A stretch of 35,405 nt of DNA from Kiritimatiellota bacterium (GTDB taxonomy: Bacteria > Verrucomicrobiota > Kiritimatiellia > RFP12 > UBA1067): positions 1-35,405 of the forward strand of contig WRJS01000025.1 of NCBI GenBank assembly GCA_009778475.1, in the 5' to 3' direction. A model generated the notes under the pieces. It made no database searches. It was not told where the DNA came from and saw only the letters and a program-made list of their open reading frames with translations. Below, piece by piece: positions 8,736 through 17,008 of the stretch. A program made the position numbers and the translations under genes. Position 1 is the stretch's first letter; every line of letters starts with the position of its first letter.

Positions 8736-9767
8736 CTATTCCAAATCAATCGGGACGACGGTCTCGATTTTCGCCTTGCCTTTCAACGCTTTAATGTAGT
8801 CCATAATCGCGGGCTGCGACTTCTGCCGTTTCAGTTGCTCGCGGACCTCCTCCGCCGCCGGGACAGGGGTGGGGGGCTGCTGCGGGGTTTCGATCTTCAC
8901 GAGGATGTGCGACGCGGCGACGGACTCCGGTTTCGCCGGCGCATCTCCGTTTGCCTCGGCGGCCGGGTTCTTCGCCGTGACCCGAATCAGGTGATACCCG
9001 AACTGGGTCTCGACGATGTCGCCGACCTTGCCGATTTCCTGCGCGAACGCCGCGTCCTCAAACGGCTTGACCATCTGCCCGCGCTGGAACGTGCCGAGGT
9101 CGCCGCCGCGCGCGCCGCTCGGGCAGTCCGAGTGCGCCTTCGCGAGCTCGGCGAAATCCGCGCCTTCATCCAGTTGCTTTTTCAGGCCTTCGATCTTCGT
9201 GCGCTTGGCCTCTTTGGGTTCGGCCTGCTTTGCGGCCTCCTCGAGCGCCGCATTACGCGCCTTCGCGTCCGCGATGACCTTCTCGACCTCCGCATCGTCA
9301 ACCTCGACGGCATCAAGCACTTTTGCCCGGATTAACTTCTCGATAAGGATATTTTCCTCAAACTCCTTGCGGGCGGTCTCCTCCCCAAAAGGCGATTCTT
9401 TGAAATATTGGTCAAGCGTCTTGCCCATGCGCTTAAGATTTGCCTCCACCTGTGTTTCGTGTTTTTTACGGTCCTCGTCTGTGACCGTGATGCCTGCCTG
9501 CTTCGCATCGTTCTTGAGCAACGTCTTGACCACAAAGTTATTGACGACCCCCTTCTCAAGATACTTGTGCGCCTCGGTCTGGTGCACCTCGGAAATGTTC
9601 TGGGCGGTCACAATCGCGCCTATGGTTTTATCCATGTCCTTGCGCAAGAGCGTCACGCCGTCAACGGAGGCCACCACCTCGTCGGGGTCGCCCGGCTCGG
9701 CGTGTCCGGTAAGTGCGCAGGTCGAAGTCATCATCAGTGCGGCGCAAAGGCCGATTGCTTTTTTCAT
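8736..9767 (-). CDS. Exported parvulin-type peptidyl-prolyl isomerase (downstream copy)
   Basis: 343 residues counted from the ATG at 9767, which has AAGGAGA (9774-9780) just upstream; a longer in-frame start lacks support. A signal peptide (MKKAIGLCAALMMTSTCALTGHA) is followed by a SurA/PrsA-like helical region (residues about 30-160). The parvulin core runs from LDEGADFAELAKAHSDCPSG (199-218) through GGDLGTF and MVKPFEDAAF to GYHLIRV (257-263). The SHILV strand that normally opens a parvulin domain is missing before the core and instead appears after it (ASHILV, 285-290), suggesting a permuted domain. A periplasmic chaperone or proline isomerase role for outer-membrane or secreted proteins is likely. 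It is a tandem paralogue of the gene at 9818-10852, 50 nt downstream of it. Confidence 0.85.
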   Translation of the reverse strand: MKKAIGLCAALMMTSTCALTGHAEPGDPDEVVASVDGVTLLRKDMDKTIGAIVTAQNISEVHQTEAHKYLEKGVVNNFVVKTLLKNDAKQAGITVTDEDRKKHETQVEANLKRMGKTLDQYFKESPFGEETARKEFEENILIEKLIRAKVLDAVEVDDAEVEKVIADAKARNAALEEAAKQAEPKEAKRTKIEGLKKQLDEGADFAELAKAHSDCPSGARGGDLGTFQRGQMVKPFEDAAFAQEIGKVGDIVETQFGYHLIRVTAKNPAAEANGDAPAKPESVAASHILVKIETPQQPPTPVPAAEEVREQLKRQKSQPAIMDYIKALKGKAKIETVVPIDLE

Positions 9768-9817
9768 CGTGAATCTCCTTTTTTCAGTGGTCAGAAAACA
9801 CAAACATCCAGTCATCT

Positions 9818-10852
9818 CTAATCCTCGTACAGCCACCCTTTGGTGGGAATGACGGTCTCGATTTTCGCCTTGTCCCTTAACTCCAGCAGATAGATGCGTT
9901 GCTGTTCAAAACCTGCCTTCTGCTTCAGGCACTTGCGGGCCTCTTCCGCTGTCGGAACATCAAGGCGCAATAAAGAGGAGGGGGCGTTCAGGAGGATGTG
10001 CGACACCATCACGGTCTCAGGTTGTGCCGGCTCACCACCGTTCGCCTCGGTTGCAGGGTTCTTCGCCGTGACCAGAATCAAGTGATACCCATACGAGGTT
10101 TCGACGACCTCGCCGACCTTTCCGACTTCCTGCGCGAACGCCGCATCCTCAAACGGCTTGTCTTCCCCGCTCATCTGCCCGCGCCGGAACGTGCGAAGGG
10201 CACCGCCGTTCTTACCGCTCGGGCAGTCCGAATGCTCCTTTACGAGCGCGGCGAAATCCGCACCCCCCGCCAGTTGGTTCTTCAAGTTTTCAATCTTCGC
10301 GCGCTTGACCGCTTTTTGATCAGGCTCAAGGCTGTTACTGCGATCTTCCATAATCTTGATGCTTGCCTTAAGCGCTTTCTGCTCTTCGATGTATTTCTCG
10401 ACTTCTGCGTCGTCAACCTCGACGGCGTCTAGAAATTTCATCTGAAACAGTTTCTCCTGTAAAAGCTCATCCTTAAAGAATTCGCGGGCGGTCTCCCAAG
10501 GTATCTTCTCCAGTGGAAACTTCATCTTTTTCGCTCGCTCGATCATGTCTTCGTCGGTTACCGTGATGCCCTCTTTTTCAGCCGCATTACGAAGCAATGT
10601 GTTGATCACAAAACGGACGATGAACGCTTTCTCCAAATCCTTACGTTCCAGACACGTTTGTGCCGGTGCCACAGGAACGCTGCTTTGACGCGCCATCATT
10701 GTGTCTATCGCCTTATCCATATCCTTGCGCAAGAGCGTCACGCCGTCAACGGAGGCCACCACCTCGTCGGGGTCGCCCGGCGCGGCGCGGCCAGTCAGTG
10801 CGCAGGTCGAAGCCATCATCAGTGCGGCGCAAAGGCTGATTGCTTTTTTCAT
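9818..10852 (-). CDS. Exported parvulin-type peptidyl-prolyl isomerase (upstream copy)
   Basis: 344 residues with a signal peptide (MKKAISLCAALMMASTCALTGRA) and an AAAGGAG ribosome site (about 10861-10867). The organisation is the same as its neighbour: an N-terminal helical chaperone-like part, a core from GGADFAALVKEHSDCPSG through MSGEDKPFEDAAF to GYHLILV, then VSHILL after the core. The GGxLGTF motif reads GGALRTF here, so this copy is slightly more diverged. Its first 45-50 codons are almost identical at the DNA level to those of the downstream copy, while the rest is much less similar. It starts 69 nt after the infB stop, with no terminator seen between, so it may be co-transcribed with nusA-infB. 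Confidence 0.85.
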   Translation of the reverse strand: MKKAISLCAALMMASTCALTGRAAPGDPDEVVASVDGVTLLRKDMDKAIDTMMARQSSVPVAPAQTCLERKDLEKAFIVRFVINTLLRNAAEKEGITVTDEDMIERAKKMKFPLEKIPWETAREFFKDELLQEKLFQMKFLDAVEVDDAEVEKYIEEQKALKASIKIMEDRSNSLEPDQKAVKRAKIENLKNQLAGGADFAALVKEHSDCPSGKNGGALRTFRRGQMSGEDKPFEDAAFAQEVGKVGEVVETSYGYHLILVTAKNPATEANGGEPAQPETVMVSHILLNAPSSLLRLDVPTAEEARKCLKQKAGFEQQRIYLLELRDKAKIETVIPTKGWLYED

Positions 10853-10921
10853 CGTGAACTCCTTTTGAAGCGACCGGTGTTTCGTTTTCAGGGAGACCCA
10901 CTAACCATTGAAAACCGTCCC

Positions 10922-13660
10922 CTAGAGCGTGCGGGGCAACTCTTCCAGCGCGTAGCATTCGACGATGTCGCCGACCTGGAACGCCTCGAACCCGTTGAAG
11001 AAGATGCCGCACTCCTGCGAGCCGGTGACCTCGCTGACCTCGTTCTGGAAATGCCTGAGCGAGGCGAGTTTGCCGTCCCACACCTTGTCCTTCTTGCGGA
11101 ACACGCGGTAACGCGCGTCGGACTTCAGTGCGCCGTCGAGCAGCTGGCAGCCGGCCACGCGCCCCATCTTGCCGATGTCGAACGCGGCGCGGATCTCCGC
11201 ATGGCCGCGGATGACCTCCTTGTACTCCGGCGGCAGCAGGTCGAGCATGCGCTGCTTGACGAAATCCAGCAGCTCGTAGATGATGCGGAACGTGTTCACG
11301 CGCACCCCGACGTGACGCGCCAGCTGCTGCACGCCCGTCTCGCACGCGATGCTGAACCCGAGCAGCAGCGCCTTGCCGGCCGATGCCTTGTTCACGTCGG
11401 TCGCGGAGACGTTGCCGATGCCGCTGGAGATGATGTTGAGCGAGACCTTCTCGCTCTTGATGTCCTTCAGCGCCTCGACGATGGCCTCGGCCGAGCCTTG
11501 CGTGTCGGCCTTGACGATGACGGCGAGCTCGCGGCGCAGGTTGTCCTTCATCTGACTCATCAGCGCGTCGAGCGACGTGACCTTCGCGCTGCTGGACAGC
11601 TCGATCTGCTTGCGCTCCTCGCCCGCGCGTTCGGCGAGCTCGCGCGCGCGCTTCTCGTTCAGCATGACGCGGAACTCCGCGCCGGCCTCCGGCACGCCCG
11701 AAAGCCCCATGCACTTGACGGCGGTGGACGGGGTCGCGGATTTCACGCGGCGGCCGCGGTCATCGATCAGGCCGCGGATTTTCCCGACGTACTCGCCGCA
11801 CAAGACGATGTCGCCCACGCTCAGCGTGCCGCCCGTCACCAGCAGGGTGCCCGTCGGCCCGAGCCCCTGCTCGAGCTGCGCCTCGATGACGGAGCCGTTG
11901 GCGCGGCGCAGCGGGTTGGCGGTCAGCTCCATCATGTCCGCCTGGAGCAGGATCATCTCGAGCAGGTGGTCAACCCCCGCGCCCGTCATGGCGGAGACTT
12001 CCGCGCAGATCAGGTCGCCGCCCCACTCTTCCGGGGTCAGGCCCTCGCCCTGGAGCATCTGGCGGACGCGGTCAGGCTTGGCGGTGGGCAGGTCGCACTT
12101 GTTGATGGCGACCATGATCTGCACCCCGGCCTGCTGGGCCTGGCGGATGACCTCGCGCGTCTGCGGCATGATGCCGTCGTCTGCGGCGACGATGATGACC
12201 GCGATATCCGTGAGGTTCGCGCCGCGCGCCCGCATGGCGGAGAACGCGGCGTGGCCGGGCGTGTCGAGGAACGTGATCCTGCGGCCGCTGATGTCCACGG
12301 TGTACGCGCCGATGTGCTGCGTGATGCCGCCGGCCTCGCCGGAGGCCACGCGCGTGTTGCGGATGCGGTCCATGAGCGAGGTCTTGCCGTGGTCAACGTG
12401 CCCGAGGAACGTGACGATGGGCGGGCGCGGCTGGAGGTCCTCGGGCCGGTCGTCGGGGATGGCGTCGTCCGCGTCCTCGCTGCGCAGGACGGGCTTGCGC
12501 TCGGTGGAGCGCTTCTGCCGCTCGATCTCGATTTTGTACCCGTACTTGTCGGCGATCTTCTGCGCGATGTCAACCTCCACGCGCTGGTTGATGGAGGCCA
12601 GGATGTTGAGCTGCATCAGGTCCGCGATCAGGCGGTTCGGGCGCAGGCCCAGGGACTCCGCCAAGTCTTTGACCACCACCGCGCCACGGAGCGTGATCAC
12701 GCGGTCCGGCGCGACGGACGTGTCGGGCGCGGGTGGCGGCGGCAGGGGCGGCCGTTGCGGCCCGCCGCGCTGTTGGAACGCGCCGCCGCCGCGCTGCTGC
12801 TGCTGGAAGGGCGGGCGTTGCGACGGGAAGGGCGGCCGCTGCTGCTGGGACGGCGGGCCACCGCGCTGCGGTTGCGGCCGCGGGCCGCGGCCCTTGTCCT
12901 TCGGCCCCATCGGGCTGATGCCCTTGGGCGTGTCGCGGGATTCGTCCTTGCCGAACTTCCCGATGAACGGCGCGGCCCGCTCGTCTTCCGGCTCCAAATC
13001 GTCTTCCGCCGCGTAACGCGCGGCCTTGGGTTTCGGCGGCGGTTTAGGCTGCGCGGGCGCAGGGCTCGGCTTCGGCGCTTGCGGCGGCGGCGCCTGCTTG
13101 GGTTTTGCCGGGGGCGGCGCGGCAACAGCCGTTGGCGCGGGCGCGGCGGCGGGTGCGGGCGCGGCCGGTTTCGGCGGCGGCTCGGCCTTCGGCGCGGCCG
13201 GCTTCACGTCTTGCGGCGCGGGCGGCGGCTCGGCAGGCTTGGACGCTTCGGCCACAGGCGCGGGTGCGGGCACGAGTTCGGGCGCAGGTGCGGCTTCAGG
13301 CACAGGCTCTGGCGCGGCGACCACAGGGGGCGGCGGCTCGACAAACGTGCCCTTCTTGCGCGCGTCCGTCTCGATGGCGCGTTGGCGGCCACCCTCCAGT
13401 GTGTCGCGCTCCGCCTTGGACGCATCCGTGCCGCGCGCCTCGATGATTTTGCGCTTTTCGGCCAGACGCGCGGTGCGCACGGTGCGCTCCTGCTCGATGT
13501 CCGTTGCCGAGCGTTGCGCGAACAGCTCGCGCAGACGCTTCTCGTCGGCGGAGACCAGCCGGGTCAGCGGCGAATCCGCCTCGATGCCGAGGCGTTGGGC
13601 CTGCTTGAGAACCTCCACGCTGGAGGTCTGTGCTTTCTTCGCAAATTCGTACACTCTCAT
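10922..13660 (-). CDS. infB: Translation initiation factor IF-2
   Basis: 912 residues. IF-2 is the GTPase that brings fMet-tRNA to the 30S subunit and promotes subunit joining. The N-terminal IF2_N domain is present ([20 protein letters not shown]). A long low-complexity Pro/Ala linker follows (residues about 115-230), then a Gln/Arg/Gly-rich segment (about 255-320). The G domain has GHVDHGKT (420-427), [18 protein letters not shown] and NKCD. Domains II-IV follow, ending LEELPRTL. The start is 4 nt after the nusA stop, with GGGAGAG of the nusA 3' end acting as ribosome site, so the two are translationally coupled. rbfA, often the next gene in bacteria, is not here; the isomerase genes follow. 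Confidence 0.97.
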   Translation of the reverse strand: MRVYEFAKKAQTSSVEVLKQAQRLGIEADSPLTRLVSADEKRLRELFAQRSATDIEQERTVRTARLAEKRKIIEARGTDASKAERDTLEGGRQRAIETDARKKGTFVEPPPPVVAAPEPVPEAAPAPELVPAPAPVAEASKPAEPPPAPQDVKPAAPKAEPPPKPAAPAPAAAPAPTAVAAPPPAKPKQAPPPQAPKPSPAPAQPKPPPKPKAARYAAEDDLEPEDERAAPFIGKFGKDESRDTPKGISPMGPKDKGRGPRPQPQRGGPPSQQQRPPFPSQRPPFQQQQRGGGAFQQRGGPQRPPLPPPPAPDTSVAPDRVITLRGAVVVKDLAESLGLRPNRLIADLMQLNILASINQRVEVDIAQKIADKYGYKIEIERQKRSTERKPVLRSEDADDAIPDDRPEDLQPRPPIVTFLGHVDHGKTSLMDRIRNTRVASGEAGGITQHIGAYTVDISGRRITFLDTPGHAAFSAMRARGANLTDIAVIIVAADDGIMPQTREVIRQAQQAGVQIMVAINKCDLPTAKPDRVRQMLQGEGLTPEEWGGDLICAEVSAMTGAGVDHLLEMILLQADMMELTANPLRRANGSVIEAQLEQGLGPTGTLLVTGGTLSVGDIVLCGEYVGKIRGLIDDRGRRVKSATPSTAVKCMGLSGVPEAGAEFRVMLNEKRARELAERAGEERKQIELSSSAKVTSLDALMSQMKDNLRRELAVIVKADTQGSAEAIVEALKDIKSEKVSLNIISSGIGNVSATDVNKASAGKALLLGFSIACETGVQQLARHVGVRVNTFRIIYELLDFVKQRMLDLLPPEYKEVIRGHAEIRAAFDIGKMGRVAGCQLLDGALKSDARYRVFRKKDKVWDGKLASLRHFQNEVSEVTGSQECGIFFNGFEAFQVGDIVECYALEELPRTL

Positions 13661-13664
13661 CCGC

Positions 13665-14948
13665 TTACTCTCCCGCCTCCTCTTCCTGTTCTTCTTCTTC
13701 TTCCTTAACCCCGCAGACGGCTTGGGCGGCGACCCAGATTTCGCGGACGACCTGCTCGTCTAGCCGGGTCACCTCTTGCAGGTAGGGCATCTCGACCTCG
13801 ATGATGCCGTCCGTCGTCAAGAACCCGTTGTCCACGAGCGTCGTCGCGGTGGCCTCGGGGATGTCCAGCACCTCGGCGAGTTCGGCGATGGCCGTCTCGC
13901 GCTGGAGCTCGAAGGAAAGCGGCTCGCCCGTCTTAGCGATGTCCACGCGCCAGCCGAGGAGCTTCGATGTCAGGCGCACGTTCTGCCCGTGCCGCCCGAT
14001 GGCGAGCGACAGCTGGTCCGGCGCGACCAGCACGCGCACCGCGCGGGTCTGGTTCGGGTCAACGGTGATGACTTCCAGCTTCGCGGGGAGAAGCGCTTGG
14101 GTGACGTACTGCTTGATGTCCTCGCTCCAGCGCACGATGTCGATCTTCTCGCCGTTGAGCTCGCGCACGATGTTGCGCACGCGCACGCCGCGCAGCCCCA
14201 CGCACGCGCCCACGGGATCAACTTTCTCGTCGAGCGTCTTGACCGCGATTTTCGCGCGGTAGCCCGGGTCGCGCGCCACGCTCATGATCTCCACGATGCC
14301 GTCGGAGATCTCGGACACCTCGAGGCGGAAAAGTGTCTTCACGAACTCCGGACACGCGCGCGAAAGCATGATGCTCGGCCCGGTGGTGTTCGCCTGTACG
14401 CGATGGACATACGCGCGGATGCGGTCGCCGATGTTGTACTCCTCTGTGGGGATGCGCTCCTTGGCCGGGAGGATGGCCTCGGTCTTGCCCAGGTCGAGGA
14501 TGAGGTCGCGGTGCGAGATCTGGCGCACGGTGCCGCTCACGATGTCGCCGACACGGTCCTTGTACTCGTCGTACACGTTCTTGCGCTCGGCCTCGCGGAT
14601 TTTCTGGAGGATCATCTGCCGGGCTGTCTGCACGGCGATGCGCCCGAGCTTGGCCGGCGGGATCTCGACCTCGACCGAGTCGCCCGGCTGGGCATCCTTG
14701 CAGATGGCACGCGCCTTCCGCAAGGAGATGAAGCCCAGGCCCGTGTCCTCGTCCGAGACATAGGCGGTGTCGAACGCGCGGATGGTCAGCTGCTTACGGT
14801 CGATCACGACGCGCAGATCGCTGGAGACATCCAAACTCTTGCGCGCCGCCTGCTGGATGGCAGACTCGATGGCCTGAATGATCACCTCACGGTTGACCCC
14901 TCGGTCTTTCTCCAAATAATTAATAATAGACGACAATTCACTGTTCAT
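13665..14948 (-). CDS. nusA: Transcription termination/antitermination factor NusA
   Basis: 427 residues. NusA binds RNA polymerase and nascent RNA, promoting pausing and intrinsic termination and taking part in rRNA antitermination. Visible parts: the N-terminal RNAP-binding domain (IINYLEKDRGVNREVIIQAIESA), an S1 domain around GDIVSGTVRQISHRDLILDLG, and two KH domains with the conserved GACVGLRGVRVRNIVREL and LAIGRHGQNVRLTSKL loops. A short helical C-terminus ends in a very acidic tail (EEEEEQEEE). It lacks the long C-terminal acidic repeats of the E. coli protein, as is usual outside Proteobacteria. It is the first gene of the minus-strand cluster. rimP, the usual upstream partner, is absent. 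Confidence 0.97.
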   Translation of the reverse strand: MNSELSSIINYLEKDRGVNREVIIQAIESAIQQAARKSLDVSSDLRVVIDRKQLTIRAFDTAYVSDEDTGLGFISLRKARAICKDAQPGDSVEVEIPPAKLGRIAVQTARQMILQKIREAERKNVYDEYKDRVGDIVSGTVRQISHRDLILDLGKTEAILPAKERIPTEEYNIGDRIRAYVHRVQANTTGPSIMLSRACPEFVKTLFRLEVSEISDGIVEIMSVARDPGYRAKIAVKTLDEKVDPVGACVGLRGVRVRNIVRELNGEKIDIVRWSEDIKQYVTQALLPAKLEVITVDPNQTRAVRVLVAPDQLSLAIGRHGQNVRLTSKLLGWRVDIAKTGEPLSFELQRETAIAELAEVLDIPEATATTLVDNGFLTTDGIIEVEMPYLQEVTRLDEQVVREIWVAAQAVCGVKEEEEEQEEEAGE

Positions 14949-15043
14949 CCTTGCACCGCCTTCCGCATGTCAAAGTCCCGTCCAACAACAAAAAAGAGCG
15001 GGGACATCCCCCCACCCCTTTTTACCCTTAAAAAGTATCGCCT

Positions 15044-15073
15044 ATATTAACCTAATTCGATGACCCCTGTCAA
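15044..15073 (-). promoter_or_regulatory. Sigma-70-type promoter of the nusA-infB cluster
   Basis: On the minus strand a perfect TTGACA (15068-15073) is followed by an 18-nt spacer and TAATAT (15044-15049). Transcription would start near 15037, leaving an untranslated leader of about 90 nt before nusA. The intergenic stretch 14949-15258 is otherwise without a gene. Its distal part holds the hairpins at 15192-15239. Confidence 0.65.
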
Positions 15074-15191
15074 CCCCAAAATTTTAAATTATCGTGTTTT
15101 AATTTGAAGGTGCCGCAACCGTTTGATGACCGACCGGGCATGACCGCCCTGCCGCCCTTTCCCGGTGCGCACGGCAAATTCGAGAATATGG

Positions 15192-15239
15192 AAAGCGGCG
15201 GCGAGCCGCCGCTTTTAACCGCTGGGGCTTGCCCCTGCG
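15192..15239. terminator. Strong hairpin pair after the sugar isomerase gene
   Basis: AAAGCGGCGGC (15192-15202) pairs perfectly with GCCGCCGCTTT (15205-15215), giving an 11-bp stem. Next to it, CGCTGGGGC (15220-15228) pairs with GCCCCTGCG (15231-15239) with one mismatch. They lie 20-67 nt past the stop of the minus-strand isomerase gene and upstream of the nusA promoter, so they can insulate the two units. The T-run is short on both strands. The second hairpin resembles the small hairpins of the elements near 3.5 kb, so a repeat origin is possible. Confidence 0.6.
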
Positions 15240-15258
15240 TGGCACGTATAGCGCGCCC

Positions 15259-16107
15259 CTACAGCGCCTTCAGGTAATCAAGGCACTTCTTCGCGCACGG
15301 GTACGCCTCCGCAGGGTTGCTCTCGTGCTCGACGATGAAGCACGTCGTGCCGCCGACGCGCTCGCTGAGGTCGATGGCCTTCCTGAAGTCCATCTTGCCC
15401 TCGCCGAACACCGCGCCCTGTGGCCCGCCGTGTTCTTTCAGGTGCACCGACAGCGACCGGCCGGGATAACGCTCGATCATGCGGAACGGCCGCTCCGGGT
15501 CGTTGTTGTCAAAGGCGTTTCCGATGTCGATCTGGTGGATGAACGCCTTCGGGGTGTTGTCGAACAGCACCTCCCACGCGGTCAGGTTGCCGTCAACCTT
15601 CTTGAAGTCGCCGCCGTGCGCGTGGTAGCCGATGAAGAGGCCCGCCTGCTGCGCCTTCTCGCTCACGCCCGTCAGGGTCTCCGCCGTTTTCAGGCAGGCG
15701 TCCTTCGTGCCGAGCTGCTCATCGCCCATGCCGGGGATGATCATGTACTTGCAGCCGATGCCCAGATGGAAATCCATTGTCCGCTGCAGCTTGTCGCCGA
15801 AGAACTCGCCGTAGCCCGTGTGCGTCCCGAACGCCTTCAGGCCGCAATCGTCCAGCAGCTTTTTCAGGTCGGGCGCCTTGCCCCAGTACGGCCCGTACCC
15901 GGCGAACTCCACGCCCGCGTAACCCAGCTCCGCCGCCTTCTTGATGATGCCGTCAAACCCGTCCTTCGCCTGGTCGCGGAACGAGAACAGCTGGATGCCG
16001 ACCGGGATTTTCTTCTTCCCGACGGATGCCGCCCGCGCCCCCAGCCCCAGCGCCGCCGTCCCGGCGAACGCCATGCCTGATTTCAGAAAATCACGCCTGT
16101 TCCTCAT
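15259..16107 (-). CDS. Tat-exported sugar phosphate isomerase/epimerase-like TIM barrel
   Basis: 282 residues of the xylose isomerase-like TIM-barrel family (AP endonuclease 2 superfamily). The N-terminus is a twin-arginine signal, RRDFLKSGMAFAGTAALGLGA, so the folded protein is probably exported. Candidate metal ligands are visible along the barrel: the GVEFAG strand, YHAHGGDF, HQIDIGNA, SVHLKEHG and IVEHES. These secreted forms are common in Planctomycetes, Verrucomicrobia and Bacteroidetes, and the substrate is usually unknown; keto-sugars or modified glucosides are known for some relatives. The ATG at 16105-16107 has AAGGGGAT upstream. It is divergent from the PEP-CTERM gene and followed by the hairpins at 15192-15239. 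Confidence 0.85.
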   Translation of the reverse strand: MRNRRDFLKSGMAFAGTAALGLGARAASVGKKKIPVGIQLFSFRDQAKDGFDGIIKKAAELGYAGVEFAGYGPYWGKAPDLKKLLDDCGLKAFGTHTGYGEFFGDKLQRTMDFHLGIGCKYMIIPGMGDEQLGTKDACLKTAETLTGVSEKAQQAGLFIGYHAHGGDFKKVDGNLTAWEVLFDNTPKAFIHQIDIGNAFDNNDPERPFRMIERYPGRSLSVHLKEHGGPQGAVFGEGKMDFRKAIDLSERVGGTTCFIVEHESNPAEAYPCAKKCLDYLKAL

Positions 16108-16191
16108 GCCAATCCCCTTTCAGTTTAAATGAACATTCCAAACAATGGACATCATCATATCCTATCTGCCCCCGTCACGTCCAGCGGGAAT

Positions 16192-16205
16192 TTTCAAATT
16201 TGAAA
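16192..16205. promoter_or_regulatory. 14-bp palindrome in a divergent promoter region
   Basis: TTTCAAATTTGAAA is a perfect 14-bp palindrome located between two divergent genes, 85 nt from the isomerase start and 18 nt upstream of the -35 box of the PEP-CTERM promoter. It is a candidate operator for a dimeric regulator. AT-rich palindromes also arise by chance, so this is tentative. Confidence 0.35.
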
Positions 16206-16222
16206 TTTCCTTGAAATGCACC

Positions 16223-16251
16223 TTGAATTCTTCTGCGGGGTATGCTATATT
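16223..16251 (+). promoter_or_regulatory. Strong sigma-70-type promoter of the PEP-CTERM gene
   Basis: TTGAAT (16223-16228), a 17-nt spacer ending in an extended -10 TGC, then TATATT (16246-16251). The start codon is 37 nt downstream, with a perfect AAGGAGGT (16275-16282) 6 nt before it. Promoter and ribosome site are among the strongest in the window, suggesting abundant product. Confidence 0.7.
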
Positions 16252-16288
16252 GCGTTTCATTTCCGATTCGCGATAAGGAGGTAATCAA

Positions 16289-16723
16289 ATGAAAAAGTTT
16301 TTTATGACGATGCTCGCTGCGGGTCTTACGTTCGTCATGCAGGCTGGCGAGGCGAGGTGGGATGCCGGTGACGTTACGGAAGGTCGCGAGATCGACGTCA
16401 TTGCCGATACCCATCAGGATACGCTGGACGCGCTGGTGAAAATCGTCAGCCAGGGCAGTGTGAATGGCTTCGTAGAGGCGCTTTACAATTTCACGGTTGC
16501 GCCGTTCGTGGATGGCGTTCGCGGCGTCACCCTCAGTCCGGGCGAATTAAGCGAGGCCGATGATGACATGGTTTATGCGGCAGTCCCGCTGCAGGACCCC
16601 CATTCCGTTTTCCCGCCCCAAGATGAATGGGTCACCATCCCCGAGCCTTCGGTGATGAGCCTTCTGGTGATGGGGGCGACGGTCATGCTCCTGCGCCGCA
16701 AGCGTCCGTCTCCCGCCCGCTGA
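16289..16723 (+). CDS. Small secreted protein with a PEP-CTERM sorting signal
   Basis: 144 residues: signal peptide (MKKFFMTMLAAGLTFVMQA), an acidic mature region of about 95 residues with no recognised fold, and a C-terminal tripartite signal at about 116-144. That signal is IPEPSVMSL, a hydrophobic stretch (LLVMGATVMLL), then RRKRPSPAR. PEP-CTERM signals are recognised by exosortase in the inner membrane, which cleaves them during export of surface or matrix proteins. No exosortase lies in the window. The very good promoter and ribosome site point to high expression. The mature part contains TLDALVKIVSQGSVNGFVEALYNF, which is likely helical (shown here only as a pattern: amphipathic). Function unknown; a structural or matrix role is inferred from the signal only. 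Confidence 0.8.
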   Translation: MKKFFMTMLAAGLTFVMQAGEARWDAGDVTEGREIDVIADTHQDTLDALVKIVSQGSVNGFVEALYNFTVAPFVDGVRGVTLSPGELSEADDDMVYAAVPLQDPHSVFPPQDEWVTIPEPSVMSLLVMGATVMLLRRKRPSPAR

Positions 16724-16868
16724 ACCGCTTGAAGGGGGCCGGCGTTTAATGAGGCGTATGGACACCCCCGTGAAAACATCTCTGCTAAAAACGGTGCTCG
16801 CGCTCGCTGCAAGGTAGCGCGAAATGGTTTTTCTGGAAATGATAAAATCGTATGTGCCCGTTTTTTTA

Positions 16869-16966
16869 TTACACAGAGCGTCACGGAGAAGGCACAGAGG
16901 AGCACAGAGTTTTTCTATACGATTCCTCTGTGACTCTCTGTGCCTTCTCCGTGACGCTCTGTGTAA
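16869..16966. repeat. 31-bp perfect inverted repeat (cacagag-type element)
   Basis: The arms 16869-16899 (beginning TTACACAGAGCGTCACGG) and 16936-16966 (ending GACGCTCTGTGTAA) pair perfectly over 31 bp. After three mismatches a further 7 bp, CACAGAG with CTCTGTG, also pair. The loop is a short T-rich stretch. The intergenic stretch 16724-17008 holds this element and no gene. It could form a strong terminator-like stem after the PEP-CTERM gene, but its length and word composition (ACAGAG, CACGGAG) look more like a mobile or dispersed repeat. Confidence 0.85.
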
Positions 16967-17008
16967 CATTTGTTCACCCCCGCAAGTCTTATCTCCCCAC
17001 CCCCTCTT

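Noticed and set aside
7396..8799. Plus-strand open frame opposite the GH92 gene
   Set aside because: Composition is typical of an antisense shadow; the minus strand has a lipoprotein signal and all GH92 motifs.
10658..13708. Long plus-strand open frame opposite infB
   Set aside because: The translation is Arg/Leu/Asp-rich without motifs, while the minus strand encodes a clear IF-2.
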